Of a DNA stretch of 64,000 bases, positions 38,217 through 47,685 are shown piece by piece (the first letter of the stretch is position 1; every line of letters starts with the position of its first letter). The notes beneath the pieces were generated by a model. The model had not been told where the DNA came from. It did no database searches and saw nothing but the letters and a program-made list of their open reading frames with translations. Both the position numbers and the translations under genes were made by a program. Source of the stretch: Candidatus Accumulibacter sp. ACC003 (lineage in GTDB: Bacteria; Pseudomonadota; Gammaproteobacteria; Burkholderiales; Rhodocyclaceae); NCBI RefSeq assembly GCF_907163085.1, contig NZ_CAJQTX010000002.1:248001-312000 (forward strand), in the 5' to 3' direction.

Positions 38217-38839
38217 TGTCACTCGCCAACCAGCAAGCACGTGTTCACCTGGCGTCACGCAGCCCGCGGCGGCGCGACCTACTGACGCAGATCGGCGTCG
38301 GCTTCGACACCATCGCCTTCCGCAGTGACGCGCGCGGCGACCCCGAACTCGACGAGACGCCGCTACCCGGCGAAGACCCGAGCACTTACGTCGAACGAAT
38401 TGCCCGCAACAAGGTGGACCTCGGTTGCCGAATCGTCTACTGGCGCCGACTGCTCGAACAGCCGGTGCTGGCCGCCGACACGACGATCGAGCTGGCTGGC
38501 GAGTTGATCGGCAAACCGACCGACGCCGACGACGCCAAACGCATCCTGCGCCGCCTGTCTGACCGCACGCATCGCGTGCTGACGGCGATGGCGATCGGCT
38601 TCGAAGGGCGCATTGAAGTAGCCCGCTCGGTCAGCGAGGTCAGTTTTCGCGAGCTCGACGACGGCGAGATCGATCGCTACGTGGCCAGCGGCGAACCGAT
38701 GGACAAGGCCGGTGCCTATGGCATCCAGGGTCGCGCGGCGATGTTCATCGAGCACCTCGCCGGCAGCTATACCGGCGTGATGGGCCTGCCGCTGTGCGAA
38801 ACCGCGCAGTTGCTGAAGACCTTCGGCTACCAGCCGTAG
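38216..38839 (+). CDS. maf: Maf-family nucleoside triphosphate pyrophosphatase
   Basis: 207 residues. HLASRSPRRRDLLTQIG at the N-terminus, VLAADTTIELAGELIGKP in the middle, and GAYGIQGRAAMFIEHLAGSY with GLPLCET at the end are the Maf hallmarks. The QGRAA and TGVMGLP segments point to the dTTP/UTP pyrophosphatase (YhdE-like) subgroup. It hydrolyses non-canonical or excess NTPs to NMP and pyrophosphate. Last gene of the nadD run; the two-component regulator follows after 53 bp. Confidence 0.94.
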   Translation: MSLANQQARVHLASRSPRRRDLLTQIGVGFDTIAFRSDARGDPELDETPLPGEDPSTYVERIARNKVDLGCRIVYWRRLLEQPVLAADTTIELAGELIGKPTDADDAKRILRRLSDRTHRVLTAMAIGFEGRIEVARSVSEVSFRELDDGEIDRYVASGEPMDKAGAYGIQGRAAMFIEHLAGSYTGVMGLPLCETAQLLKTFGYQP

Positions 38840-38892
38840 CCGGCCGGCACAAAGGCAACGCGGCCGCCGGATTCGCGAGGGAAACCCGTTCA

Positions 38893-39555
38893 GTGCGCAT
38901 TCTGCTGGTTGAAGACGACGCCATGCTGGCGGACGGCATCCGTGCCGGCCTGAAGCTGGCCAACTATGCCGTCGACTGGGTGCGTGACGGCGATGCCGCA
39001 CGCCTGGCGCTGCTCGACCACGCTTATCAGGCCTGCGTTCTCGATCTCGGTCTGCCCAGGCGCGGTGGTCTGTCGGTACTCGAGGAGTTGCGCGGCCGGG
39101 GCAGCCAGCTGCCGGTATTGATCCTGACCGCCCGCGACACCAGCGCCGACAAGATCGCCGGCCTCGACGCCGGCGCCGACGATTATCTGACCAAGCCCTT
39201 CGACCTCCCCGAGTTGCAGGCGCGTCTGCGAGCCCTGCTCCGGCGAGCCGGCGGCGCCGCCGTACCGACGCTGACCCACGCCGGCGTGGTCCTCGATCCG
39301 GCCAGCAAACGCGTCACCCACAATGGCCAGCCGGTCACTCTCTCGGCCCGCGAATACACCCTGTTGCACGATCTCCTGCGCCACAAGACGCACATCCGTA
39401 GCCGCGGCCAGCTCGAGGAGAGTCTCTACGCCTGGGGCGAAGAAACCGGCAGCAATACCGTCGAGGTCTACATCCACAATCTGCGCCGCAAACTCGGCGC
39501 CGACTTCATTCGCACGATTCGCGGCCTGGGCTACCAACTGCGGGACTCGGCCTGA
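38893..39555 (+). CDS. OmpR/PhoB-family response regulator (QseB/PmrA-like)
   Basis: 220 residues from a GTG at 38893 that begins VRILLVEDDAMLADGIRAGL, with GAGGGA about 10 bp upstream. The receiver domain has the acidic pair EDD, the phospho-acceptor Asp in ACVLDLGLP, the switch Thr in LILTARD and the Lys in YLTKPFDL. The winged-helix domain ends with NTVEVYIHNLRRKLG and IRTIRGLGYQL. It overlaps the kinase gene by one base (TGATG). Neighbouring targets are not obvious. Confidence 0.94.
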   Translation: MRILLVEDDAMLADGIRAGLKLANYAVDWVRDGDAARLALLDHAYQACVLDLGLPRRGGLSVLEELRGRGSQLPVLILTARDTSADKIAGLDAGADDYLTKPFDLPELQARLRALLRRAGGAAVPTLTHAGVVLDPASKRVTHNGQPVTLSAREYTLLHDLLRHKTHIRSRGQLEESLYAWGEETGSNTVEVYIHNLRRKLGADFIRTIRGLGYQLRDSA

Positions 39556-40967
39556 TGCCAACAAACTTGCCGGGGCGGCACCTGCAGTCGCTGCGCTGGC
39601 GCCTGCTGCGTACCGTCGGCCTGGCCGCGCTGCTGGGCCTGGCCGTGAGCACTGTGCTCAGCTACCGGCAGGCGCAGCACGAGGCCGAGGAACTGATGGA
39701 CGGGCATCTGGCACAATCGGCCAGACTGCTGCTGGCGCTTGCCAGCGACGACCCGCAGCAGCTCGCCGATCTGGCGACTCGCCTGCAAACGCTGGACCGC
39801 GTTGGCTCGAGTCCCTACGACCCGCCACTGGAATTCCAGATCGGCCGTAGCGACGGCTCCGTGCTGCTCCGTTCGCCGCACGCGCCCAGCGCCTCCCTGT
39901 CGGGGAAAACCGGCTACACCGCCAGCGAGCACGACGGCGGTCCCTGGCGGCTGCTGACTCTCGCCTCGACGACCGGCGGCTACCGGGTACAGATCGGTCA
40001 GTCGATCAAGCTGCGCGACCGCGCCGCGCTGGAAGTTGCCCGCCAGGCGGTCTTGCCGAACGCGCTGATTTCGCCACTCCTGCTGCTGCTGATCTACTTC
40101 TCGGTGCGGCGCGGACTGAAACCCCTCGACGACCTGGCCAGCGATGTCGCTTCGCGGTCGCCGGAAAACCTCGAAGCGCTGCCCGGACACGGTGTGCCGC
40201 GCGAAGTGCAGCCGCTGCTGAGCGCGCTCAATCGTCTGCTGCTCCGACTGCGCGAGGCCCTGAACAAGGAACGCCGCTTCACGGCCGACGCCGCGCACGA
40301 ATTGCGCACGCCGCTGGCGGTGATCAAGGTCCAGGCGCAGGTGGCACAACTGAGCAGCGACGCCGCCGACCGCCAGCACGCGCTGCGCCAGATCCTGGCG
40401 GGCAGCGACCGTGCCACGCGCGTCGTCGAACAGCTGCTGCGGCTGGCCCGCCTCGACCCCCTGGCCGGACTACCCGAGCCGAGCGACGTCGACCTTGGCG
40501 AACTGGCACAGCAGGTATTCAGCGAAGTCTGGCCGACCGTCGCGACGCACGCCATTCAGCTGCAGAGTGACGCCTCGCCGCTGCTCGTCCGGGGCGACGC
40601 CGAGCTGCTGCAAATCGTCGTCCGTAACCTGCTCGACAACGCCCTGCGCCATACGCCGCCGGGCAGCACGATCACCGTCTGCACGCGCCGCGAGCATGGT
40701 GATCTGCTGCTGGCCGTTGCCGACGACGGTCCGGGCGTTCCGCCCGCCGACTTACCGCGACTGGTCGAACGCTTCTATCGCGGCCACGAGACGCTCGCCG
40801 AAGGCAGCGGTCTCGGGCTGGCGATCAGCCAACGGATTGCCGAACTGCACGACGCCTCCCTGGAGTTCGCCAACCTCGCCGGCGGTGGTTTCGAAGCGCG
40901 TCTGCGCTGGCGCGAATCGGCGCCAGCCGCGCACGACTTCCACAGCGCGAGACGGCCAATCGAGTAG
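39555..40967 (+). CDS. Sensor histidine kinase (QseC/PmrB-like)
   Basis: 470 residues. Two membrane helices (about residues 16-33 and 160-178) flank a periplasmic domain of roughly 125 residues, which begins QAQHEAEELMDGHLAQSARLL, a pattern common in QseC/PmrB-type kinases. The HAMP-like linker leads to the H-box FTADAAHELRTPL, the N-box RNLLDNALRHTPP, G1 DDGPGVP and G2 GSGLGLAIS. It phosphorylates the response regulator encoded just before it. The signal is unknown; metal, lipid or pH cues are typical of this subgroup. Confidence 0.93.
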   Translation: MPTNLPGRHLQSLRWRLLRTVGLAALLGLAVSTVLSYRQAQHEAEELMDGHLAQSARLLLALASDDPQQLADLATRLQTLDRVGSSPYDPPLEFQIGRSDGSVLLRSPHAPSASLSGKTGYTASEHDGGPWRLLTLASTTGGYRVQIGQSIKLRDRAALEVARQAVLPNALISPLLLLLIYFSVRRGLKPLDDLASDVASRSPENLEALPGHGVPREVQPLLSALNRLLLRLREALNKERRFTADAAHELRTPLAVIKVQAQVAQLSSDAADRQHALRQILAGSDRATRVVEQLLRLARLDPLAGLPEPSDVDLGELAQQVFSEVWPTVATHAIQLQSDASPLLVRGDAELLQIVVRNLLDNALRHTPPGSTITVCTRREHGDLLLAVADDGPGVPPADLPRLVERFYRGHETLAEGSGLGLAISQRIAELHDASLEFANLAGGGFEARLRWRESAPAAHDFHSARRPIE

Positions 40968-41093
40968 CCGGCGGCGAAGGAACCGAGTAGGCCGAGCCTG
41001 GCGAGCTTGCTGGTGATAGCGGCGGCGGCCATCGATTTCCTTGAAGACCTTGCGGCGCTCCTCAAATAGACCGTTGCTACTTGATTCTGGCGC

Positions 41094-41122
41094 TTGACGC
41101 ATCCTATCCCCGGGGATAGGAT
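41094..41122 (+). promoter_or_regulatory. Promoter with overlapping CsoR/RcnR-type operator
   Basis: TTGACG (41094-41099), exactly 17 bp, then TAGGAT (41117-41122). A perfect 22-bp palindrome occupies 41101-41122: left arm ATCCTATCCCC, right arm its exact complement. G/C-tract palindromes of this type are the known operators of CsoR/RcnR/InrS repressors. The palindrome fills the spacer and the -10, so bound repressor would block polymerase. Confidence 0.85.
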
Positions 41123-41129
41123 TAGTTCC

Positions 41130-41399
41130 ATGAGTACGCACACCTCGCACCCGGAAATCATCAAGCGCCTGAAACGCGCCGAAGGCCACCTCAAGAGCAT
41201 CATCACCATGCTTGAGGGTGGCCGCAATTGCCTGGAGATCGCCCAGCAACTGCAGGCTGTCGAAAGCGCGGTCGGCAACGCCAAAAAGACGCTGGTTCAC
41301 GATCACATTGATCACTGCCTTGAACAAGCGGTGCGTAACGGCGCCCAGACCGCGGACGAAACGATCCGCGAGTTCAAAGCGATCACCAAGTACCTCTGA
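41130..41399 (+). CDS. CsoR/RcnR-family metal-sensing repressor
   Basis: 89 residues, all helical. The start at 41130 lies about 7 bp after the -10, so the mRNA may be leaderless or nearly so. Metal-ligand spacing is Cys34, His59, Cys63, with extra His4, His7, His57 and His62. Cys-x24-His-x3-Cys matches copper CsoR and the nickel sensor InrS, whereas E. coli RcnR has His at the last position. Since the next gene is an RcnA-type Ni/Co exporter, an InrS-like nickel or cobalt sensor is the better guess. The family represses without metal and releases DNA on binding it. Confidence 0.9.
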   Translation: MSTHTSHPEIIKRLKRAEGHLKSIITMLEGGRNCLEIAQQLQAVESAVGNAKKTLVHDHIDHCLEQAVRNGAQTADETIREFKAITKYL

Positions 41400-41409
41400 A
41401 AGAAGCCCG

Positions 41410-42528
41410 ATGAGCAACTTTTCTGCCTTGTTGGCGCAAGGCACGGCTAACGCCTGGCTGTTTATTCCGAGCGCAATCCTGCTCGGCAGCCTGCACGGCC
41501 TCGAGCCGGGCCATTCCAAGACCATGATGGCGGCCTTCATCGTGGCTATTCGTGGCACGGTGGCGCAAGCCGTTCTACTCGGGGTGTCGGCGACGATTTC
41601 GCACACCGCCGTGGTCTGGGTCATCGCGCTCGGCGGCATGTACTTCGGTCGGAAATGGGATGCCGAGACCAGTGAGCCGTATCTGCAGGTCGCCTCCGCC
41701 GTCGTGATTATCGCTGTCGCGCTGTGGATGATGTGGCGCAACTGGCGGCAGGGGCAGTCTGCCGAGCAGGCCCATGACCACGACCATCATCATGACGACA
41801 CGAAACGGATCGATACCGGCCACGGTTTAGTACGGCTGGAAGTTTTCGAGGACGGTGTGCCGCCGCGCTTCCGCCTGTTCCGAGAAAGCGGACACGGCCA
41901 CACGTGGGCTGCCGAGCAGGTGCGGATCGAGACCGAACGAGCGGACGGCAGCATCCAGAAATTCAGTTTCGTGCAGCGCGATGGTTTCGTCGAGTCCGAC
42001 CAGGAGATTCCCGAGCCACACGAGTTTGTCGTCCGCTTGCGCCTGGGCGATGAGCAGCACAGCCACGACTACGACGTCGAGTTCGTCGAGCACGATCACC
42101 ATCAGCACGCCATCAAGGACTACGAAGGGCTCGACGTGTCGGCTCCGGGCTACCAGGATCCGCACGAACTGGCGCACGCCAACGACATTCGCCATCGCTT
42201 CGCCAATCGCGAAGTGACGACCGGGCAGATCGTCATGTTCGGGCTCACCGGCGGGCTGATTCCCTGTCCAGCGTCGATCACCGTGCTGTTACTGTGCTTG
42301 CAACTCAAGGAGATCACCCTCGGTGCGACCCTGGTGCTGTGCTTCAGTATCGGCCTGGCCTTGACGATGGTCCTTTCGGGCGCGCTGGCGGCCTTGAGCG
42401 TGAAGCACGTTGCCAAGCGCTGGAGTGGTTTCGGCGAATTCGCTCGCCAAGCGCCGTACTTCTCTGGCGCCCTCATCCTGCTCGTTGGCATTTACCTCGG
42501 TTATCAAGGCTTGCACGCCCTGGCCTGA
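41410..42528 (+). CDS. rcnA: RcnA-like nickel/cobalt efflux protein
   Basis: 372 residues, longer than E. coli RcnA (about 270). It opens with a helix and the family segment LGSLHGLEPGHSKTMMAAF, has further helices ending near residue 115, then a long soluble loop (about 115-275) containing two His clusters (HDHDHHHDD and EHDHHQHA) and beta-rich sequence between them, and returns to membrane helices at GLTGGLIPCPASITVLLL. It should export Ni2+ or Co2+ across the inner membrane. It starts 10 bp after the repressor gene and shares its promoter. Confidence 0.92.
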   Translation: MSNFSALLAQGTANAWLFIPSAILLGSLHGLEPGHSKTMMAAFIVAIRGTVAQAVLLGVSATISHTAVVWVIALGGMYFGRKWDAETSEPYLQVASAVVIIAVALWMMWRNWRQGQSAEQAHDHDHHHDDTKRIDTGHGLVRLEVFEDGVPPRFRLFRESGHGHTWAAEQVRIETERADGSIQKFSFVQRDGFVESDQEIPEPHEFVVRLRLGDEQHSHDYDVEFVEHDHHQHAIKDYEGLDVSAPGYQDPHELAHANDIRHRFANREVTTGQIVMFGLTGGLIPCPASITVLLLCLQLKEITLGATLVLCFSIGLALTMVLSGALAALSVKHVAKRWSGFGEFARQAPYFSGALILLVGIYLGYQGLHALA

Positions 42529-42715
42529 CAGCGTGCATGCCCTTTGAGAACGCGCGTTTACAGCCCGGCGAGGATTTTGCGTGCCGGACGATGTCATGCG
42601 AGCGCACGCGCCTCGACGCTGCCAGCCTGTTTCGGGCACTTGCTGCGACCGCGCTTCGACTGCTGACACCCCCCAACACGGCAGCCGCCGGACTCTCGGG
42701 CCGGTGCCGCACGAT

Positions 42716-44251
42716 TTACCAGTAGTATTGGCTGAGCAGCAGCGCCGCCAGTAGCGCGGCGATGAGCGCCAGCAGGCGCGCCTGCTGGCGCTGCGTACGC
42801 GCCAGTTCGGCGAGCAGCGGCGCCAGATCGGACGCTTTCGGCTGCGCCAGAGCCTGGTGCACCAGCCTTGGCAGCTGCGGCAGCATGCGCGCCCAATTGG
42901 GCGCCTCCTGCTGCACGCCGCGCTGGAAAGCGCGGCGGCCGATCTGCTCGTTCATCCAGCGTTCAAGGAAAGGTTTGGCGGTCTTCCAGAGATCGAGATT
43001 GGGGTCGAGCTGGCGACCGAGGCCTTCAATATTGAGCAGCGTTTTTTGCAGCATCACCAGCTGCGGCTGGATTTCGACGTTGAAGCGGCGCGAGGTCTGG
43101 AACAGGCGTAGCAGCACGCGGCCGAAGGAGATCTCGTGTAGCGGCCGGTCAAAGATGGGCTCGCAGACCGCCCGCACGGCGGCCTCGAACTCGTCGGCGC
43201 GGGTATCGGCTGGCGCCCAGCCCGCTTCGATGTGGGCGGTCGCGACGCGCTTGTAGTCGCGCTGAAAGAAAGCCAGAAAATTCTGCGCCAGATAGTTCTT
43301 GTCGCTGTCGGTCAGCGTCCCGACGATGCCGAAGTCGAGCGCGATGTAGCTGCCGTGGTGCGCCGGGTCGGTGGCGATGAAAATGTTGCCGGGGTGCATA
43401 TCGGCGTGAAAGAAACCGTCACGGAAAACCTGCGTGAAGAAAATCTCGACGCCGGCACGCGACAGGGCCGGCAGGTCGATGCCGGCGACGATCAACGCGC
43501 CGGTCTGGCTGATCGGGATACCGCGCATGCGCTCCATGACCATCACCGTGGTCGTGCACTGATCCCAGTACACCTCCGGAACCTGCAACAACCGCGAGCC
43601 GTGAAAGTTGCGCCGCAACTGCGAGCAGTTGGCCGCTTCGCGCATCAGGTCGAGTTCGTCGTAGAGATACTTGGCGAACTCGGCAACGACTTCGCGCGGC
43701 TTCAGCCGCTTGCCATCCGACCACACCGCTTCGAGCAGGACGGCGAGCGTTTCGAGCAGCGCCAGATCGTTGGCGATGACGCCGTGCATGGATGGCCGTA
43801 GCACCTTGACCGCAACCTCGTGGCCGCCATCTTCCGGGCGCAGGCGGGCAAAGTGAACCTGCGCGATCGAGGCACTGGCCACCGGCGTCGAGTCGAACTC
43901 GGCAAATACTTCACTGGCCGGCCGGCCGTAGGCCTTCTCGATCTGCGCCAGCGCCAGCGCCGACGAAAACGGCGGTACGCGATCCTGCAACTTGGCGAGT
44001 TCGTCGGCAATATCCGGGCGCAGCAGGTCGCGGCGGGTCGACAGGACCTGTCCAAACTTGACGAAGATCGGCCCCAGCGCTTCCAGAGCAAGGCGCAGGC
44101 GAACGGCCGACGGGCTATCGAAGCGCCGCCAGAAGTGCAGCGCCCGCGACAGTGCCGCCAAGCGGCCACTGGGCTCGTGCTCGAGAATCATCTCGTCAAG
44201 ACCGTAGCGGCTGGCAATGCGAAGAATTTTGACGAGGCGGAAAAGTCGCAC
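42716..44251 (-). CDS. ubiB: UbiB/ABC1-type atypical kinase for ubiquinone synthesis
   Basis: 511 residues from a GTG at 44251 ([20 protein letters not shown]), which matches the usual UbiB start; a TTG at 44287 would add 12 residues with no better ribosome site. Typical motifs are [13 protein letters not shown] (the KxGQ loop), ASIAQVH (Ala-rich loop), the AVKVLRP lysine, DMHPGNIF and DFGIVG. Two C-terminal hydrophobic stretches anchor it ([19 protein letters not shown]). It supports the O2-dependent ubiquinone pathway by an ATPase-type role. It is divergent from argS. Confidence 0.92.
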   Translation of the reverse strand: MRLFRLVKILRIASRYGLDEMILEHEPSGRLAALSRALHFWRRFDSPSAVRLRLALEALGPIFVKFGQVLSTRRDLLRPDIADELAKLQDRVPPFSSALALAQIEKAYGRPASEVFAEFDSTPVASASIAQVHFARLRPEDGGHEVAVKVLRPSMHGVIANDLALLETLAVLLEAVWSDGKRLKPREVVAEFAKYLYDELDLMREAANCSQLRRNFHGSRLLQVPEVYWDQCTTTVMVMERMRGIPISQTGALIVAGIDLPALSRAGVEIFFTQVFRDGFFHADMHPGNIFIATDPAHHGSYIALDFGIVGTLTDSDKNYLAQNFLAFFQRDYKRVATAHIEAGWAPADTRADEFEAAVRAVCEPIFDRPLHEISFGRVLLRLFQTSRRFNVEIQPQLVMLQKTLLNIEGLGRQLDPNLDLWKTAKPFLERWMNEQIGRRAFQRGVQQEAPNWARMLPQLPRLVHQALAQPKASDLAPLLAELARTQRQQARLLALIAALLAALLLSQYYW

Positions 44252-44402
44252 GGCTGACGAGGGGGAAGGTGGTCGGTAAAGGAGCAAGTTTACACAGAAA
44301 CCACACAGAAACGAGCTTCATCGCGGTGCCGACGATTAGCTGGCCGTGCTATGGCATCGTATAATCGTCGGCTTCACCGAATCCATTAGCCGACGCCGCC
44401 CG

Positions 44403-46175
44403 ATGAGTCACGATCTGAAATCCCACCTGGCCGAGTTGATGCGCGCCGCGCTGCGCAGCGTGGCACCCGCCGAGGCCGTCAGCGAAATCCATATCGAACG
44501 GCCCAAGCAGGCCACGCATGGCGATTTTTCGTGCAACCTGGCGATGCAGCTGGCGCGCTCGCTGAAGCGCAATCCGCGGCAACTGGCACAACTGCTGCTG
44601 GCCGAGTTGCCATCGTCGCCCTTCCTCAGCAGAGCCGAAATCGCCGGCGCCGGTTTCATCAACTTCCACGTGCCGCCGGCGGCCAAGCTCGAAGTCGTTC
44701 GCGATGTTCTCGAACAGGCGGATGATTTCGGCCGCGCAACGGCTGGTGGCCAGAAGAAAGTGCTGGTCGAGTTCGTTTCGGCCAACCCGACCGGACCCTT
44801 GCACGTCGGCCATGGCCGCGGTGCCGCCTACGGTGGCAGCCTGTGCACGCTGCTCGCCTTCGCCGGCTGGGATGTGACCAGCGAATACTACGTCAACGAT
44901 GCCGGCCGCCAGATGGACATCCTGGCCTTGTCGACCTGGCTACGCTACCTGCAACTTGCCGGCAGCGACGCGGCGCAATTGGCTTTCCCGAGCAACGCCT
45001 ATCAGGGCAGCTACGTGCGCGAGATGGCTAGCCAGCTGCAGGCGGCGCATGGCGACCGCTACCTGCAACCCACGGCCAGCGTCTTCGCCGGCGTCCCCGC
45101 CATGCCCGACGTCGAGCGTACCGACGCCGAAGCCAAGCAACAGCGCGAAGCGCACCTCGACGCGCTGATTGCCAATGCCAAGCAGCTGCTCGGCGGCGGC
45201 TGGCAGTACGTGCATGAGCACGTGCTCAGCGAGCAGCTCGCCGACTGCCGCAGCGACCTCGAAGAGTCCGGTGTGCATTTCGACGTCTGGTTCTCCGAAC
45301 AATCCCTGTTCGCTGCCGGCCTGGTCGAACGCTGCGTCGAACAGCTGCAAACGGCCGGCCATCTGTACCTTCAGAATGGCGCACGCTGGTTTCGATCGAC
45401 CACTTTCGGCGACGAAAAAGACCGCGTCGTGCAGCGCGAGAACGGCCAGTACACGTACTTTGCGTCGGATATCGCGTATCACCTCAACAAGTACGAGCGC
45501 GGCTTCCAAAGGGTCATCAACGTCTGGGGCGCCGATCATCACGGCTACATTCCGCGCGTCAAAGGTGCCCTCGGCGCGCTCGGACTCGACCCCGCAAGGC
45601 TGGACGTCGCGCTGGTACAGTTTGCGGTGCTCTATCGCGGCGGCCGGAAGGCGCAGATGTCGACGCGTTCGGGCGACTTCGTGACGCTACGCACGCTGCG
45701 CGACGAAGTCGGTAACGACGCGTGCCGCTTCTTTTACGTCCTGCGCAAGTCGGATCAGCACCTCGATTTCGACCTCGACCTGGCGAAAAGCCAGTCCAAC
45801 GAAAACCCGGTCTACTACATCCAGTACGCGCACGCCCGCGTCTGCTCGCTGCTGGCGCTGTGGGCCGGCCAGCCCGAAGCACTCGCTGCCGCCGACCTGG
45901 CGCGGCTCGACAGCGTCCATGAGCTGGCGCTGGCCGCCCGCCTGGGCGAGTTTCCGGAGGTCGTCGAAGCCGCCGCCAGCGACCTGGCGCCGCACCTGAT
46001 CGCCTTTTACCTCAAGGAACTCGCCGCCGACTTCCATAGCTACTACAACGCCGAGCGGATGCTGGTCGACGATCCTGCGCTCAAGGACGCGCGCATGGCG
46101 CTGGCCGCGGCCGTCAGGCAGGTGATCCGCAACGCGATGGCGATCCTCGGCGTCAGCTGCCCGGAATCGATGTAA
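44403..46175 (+). CDS. argS: Arginyl-tRNA synthetase
   Basis: 590 residues from the ATG at 44403 (MSHDLKSHLAELMRAAL); upstream in-frame sequence has no similarity. Class I synthetase motifs: the HIGH equivalent is PTGPLHVGHGRGAAYG, and the KMSK equivalent is KAQMSTRSGDFV. The N-terminal Add1 domain (KQATHGDFSCNLAMQLA) and the C-terminal DALR anticodon-binding domain are present. It charges tRNA-Arg. A SPOR-domain gene follows after 20 bp. Confidence 0.97.
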   Translation: MSHDLKSHLAELMRAALRSVAPAEAVSEIHIERPKQATHGDFSCNLAMQLARSLKRNPRQLAQLLLAELPSSPFLSRAEIAGAGFINFHVPPAAKLEVVRDVLEQADDFGRATAGGQKKVLVEFVSANPTGPLHVGHGRGAAYGGSLCTLLAFAGWDVTSEYYVNDAGRQMDILALSTWLRYLQLAGSDAAQLAFPSNAYQGSYVREMASQLQAAHGDRYLQPTASVFAGVPAMPDVERTDAEAKQQREAHLDALIANAKQLLGGGWQYVHEHVLSEQLADCRSDLEESGVHFDVWFSEQSLFAAGLVERCVEQLQTAGHLYLQNGARWFRSTTFGDEKDRVVQRENGQYTYFASDIAYHLNKYERGFQRVINVWGADHHGYIPRVKGALGALGLDPARLDVALVQFAVLYRGGRKAQMSTRSGDFVTLRTLRDEVGNDACRFFYVLRKSDQHLDFDLDLAKSQSNENPVYYIQYAHARVCSLLALWAGQPEALAAADLARLDSVHELALAARLGEFPEVVEAAASDLAPHLIAFYLKELAADFHSYYNAERMLVDDPALKDARMALAAAVRQVIRNAMAILGVSCPESM

Positions 46176-46195
46176 TCAGAGAACAAAGGAGCGCC

Positions 46196-47017
46196 ATGAG
46201 TGTTGACATGAAACCCCCGCGCAAGGCGCCACCCCGGACGAAGTCGGGTGGCAGCACACTGCTCGGCCTGTTCATCGGTCTGGTCGTCGGAATGGTCGTC
46301 GTCGCCGCCGTGGTCTGGTATGTAAACCGGGTGCCGCTACCCTTCACGACCACCGGACAGCAACCCAAACTGCCGGCACCGGTTTCCGACGCACCGCCGC
46401 AACAGGCGAGTGCGGCGACACCCGAGATGCCGGCACTGGCGCCGGCACCGGTGCCCTTGCCCGGCAAGCCCGGCGACTCGACCGCACCCGAAAAACCGCG
46501 CTTTGACTTCTACAAGATCCTGCCCGGCAAAGCCGAAGCGATTCCCGACCCGACCGGCTCCCGACCGGCAGACGACCCGGCCGCTGTCGCTGCTCTGACC
46601 GACCGCCACGCTAGCGGCAGCAAGCCGATCGAAGCCAAGCCACTTGAGGCCAAGCCGATCGAAGCCAAGCCGCTTGAAGCCAAGCCGCTCGAGGCCAGAC
46701 CGGCCGAAATCAAGCCGGTCGAAATCAAGCCCACCGAGATCAAGCCGGCAGACAGCGGCAAAACCGATCGGGAAGCCAATTTGAAACAGGCGATCTACCT
46801 GCAAGCCGGCTCGTTCCAGAGCGTCAGCGAGGCCGACAACCAAAAAGCACGGCTGGCGATGCTCGGCGTCGAGGCACGAATCCAGCAGGTGATGTTGCAG
46901 GACAAGGTGTGGTACCGCGTCAGGCTGGGGCCGTATGTGCGAATGGACGACGTCAACGGCGTCCGCGGCGAGCTGGCCAGACAAGGAATCGACGCCAGAG
47001 TAGTCAAGAAAGATTAG
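46196..47017 (+). CDS. SPOR-domain cell-division protein (FtsN-like)
   Basis: 273 residues. A short cytoplasmic part, one membrane helix (about 23-43, LLGLFIGLVVGMVVVAAVVW) and a long Pro/Ala/Lys-rich periplasmic linker lead to a C-terminal SPOR domain (about 197-273: IYLQAGSFQSVSEADNQKARL, WYRVRLGPYVRMDDV). The linker includes nine 5-residue repeats of the type KPxEA/KPxEI between about residues 142 and 185. SPOR domains bind denuded glycan strands at the septum. It sits between argS and dsbA, as in many betaproteobacteria. Confidence 0.93.
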   Translation: MSVDMKPPRKAPPRTKSGGSTLLGLFIGLVVGMVVVAAVVWYVNRVPLPFTTTGQQPKLPAPVSDAPPQQASAATPEMPALAPAPVPLPGKPGDSTAPEKPRFDFYKILPGKAEAIPDPTGSRPADDPAAVAALTDRHASGSKPIEAKPLEAKPIEAKPLEAKPLEARPAEIKPVEIKPTEIKPADSGKTDREANLKQAIYLQAGSFQSVSEADNQKARLAMLGVEARIQQVMLQDKVWYRVRLGPYVRMDDVNGVRGELARQGIDARVVKKD

Positions 47018-47037
47018 CTCAACCAAGGAGAATGGAA

Positions 47038-47685
47038 ATGCATAGACTGACAAGCCGTTGGCTGCTGGCGATCACCCTGGCACTCCTGACCAGCGCTCTG
47101 CCGGCGCGAGCCGAAGTGCTCCTAGGACACGATTACGTGGCGATCGTCCCCGCGCAGGCAACCGACAACCCGGCCAAGGTCGAGGTTCTCGAGTTCTTCT
47201 CCTACGGTTGCCCGCATTGCAGCGACTTTAACCCGCTGGTCAGCAAGTGGGCAGAGGCATTGCCGAGCGACGTCGTCTTCAAGCGCGTGCCGATCTCCTT
47301 CGGGCGGCCGCAGTGGGCGAGCCTGTCCAGGCTGTACTACGCGCTGGCCGCCACCGGCGACCTGCGCAAACTCGACGGCGCCGTCTTCCATGCCCTGCAT
47401 CAGGAAGGCAAGAAGCTTTTCGACGACAAGAGCATCATCGCCTGGGTCGGTGCGCAAGGCGTCGATACCAAGAAATTTACCGATGCCTACAACTCCTTCG
47501 GGGTCATCAGCCAGGCCAAACGCGCCGACCAGATGGCGCAGGCCTACAAGATCCAGGGCGTCCCGGCACTGGCCGTCGACGGCAAGTATCTGATGACCGG
47601 CAAGGACATCAAGAACTACGGTGAACTGCTGACCTTGACCGACGAGGTCATCGCCAAGGCGCGTAGCGAACACGCCAAGAAGTGA
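47038..47685 (+). CDS. dsbA: Thiol:disulfide interchange protein DsbA
   Basis: 215 residues from the ATG at 47038; AAGGAG is seven bases upstream, while the ATG at 47032 is too close to it. The signal peptide (MHRLTSRWLLAITLALLTS, cleavage after ARA) is followed by FFSYGCPHCSDFN with active-site Cys58-Pro-His-Cys61, and the cis-proline loop GVPALAVDGKY. It introduces disulfides into periplasmic proteins. Its stop overlaps the next gene's GTG. Confidence 0.95.
   Translation: MHRLTSRWLLAITLALLTSALPARAEVLLGHDYVAIVPAQATDNPAKVEVLEFFSYGCPHCSDFNPLVSKWAEALPSDVVFKRVPISFGRPQWASLSRLYYALAATGDLRKLDGAVFHALHQEGKKLFDDKSIIAWVGAQGVDTKKFTDAYNSFGVISQAKRADQMAQAYKIQGVPALAVDGKYLMTGKDIKNYGELLTLTDEVIAKARSEHAKK

Noticed and set aside
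40968-41093. Minus-strand coding remnant (VFKEIDGRRRYHQQ) before the metal repressor gene
   Set aside because: Short and without any recognised family; it may be chance reading in a GC-rich intergenic stretch.
42529-42715. Possible small gene between rcnA and ubiB
   Set aside because: No frame shows a ribosome site with a convincing product; it seems to be plain intergenic sequence.
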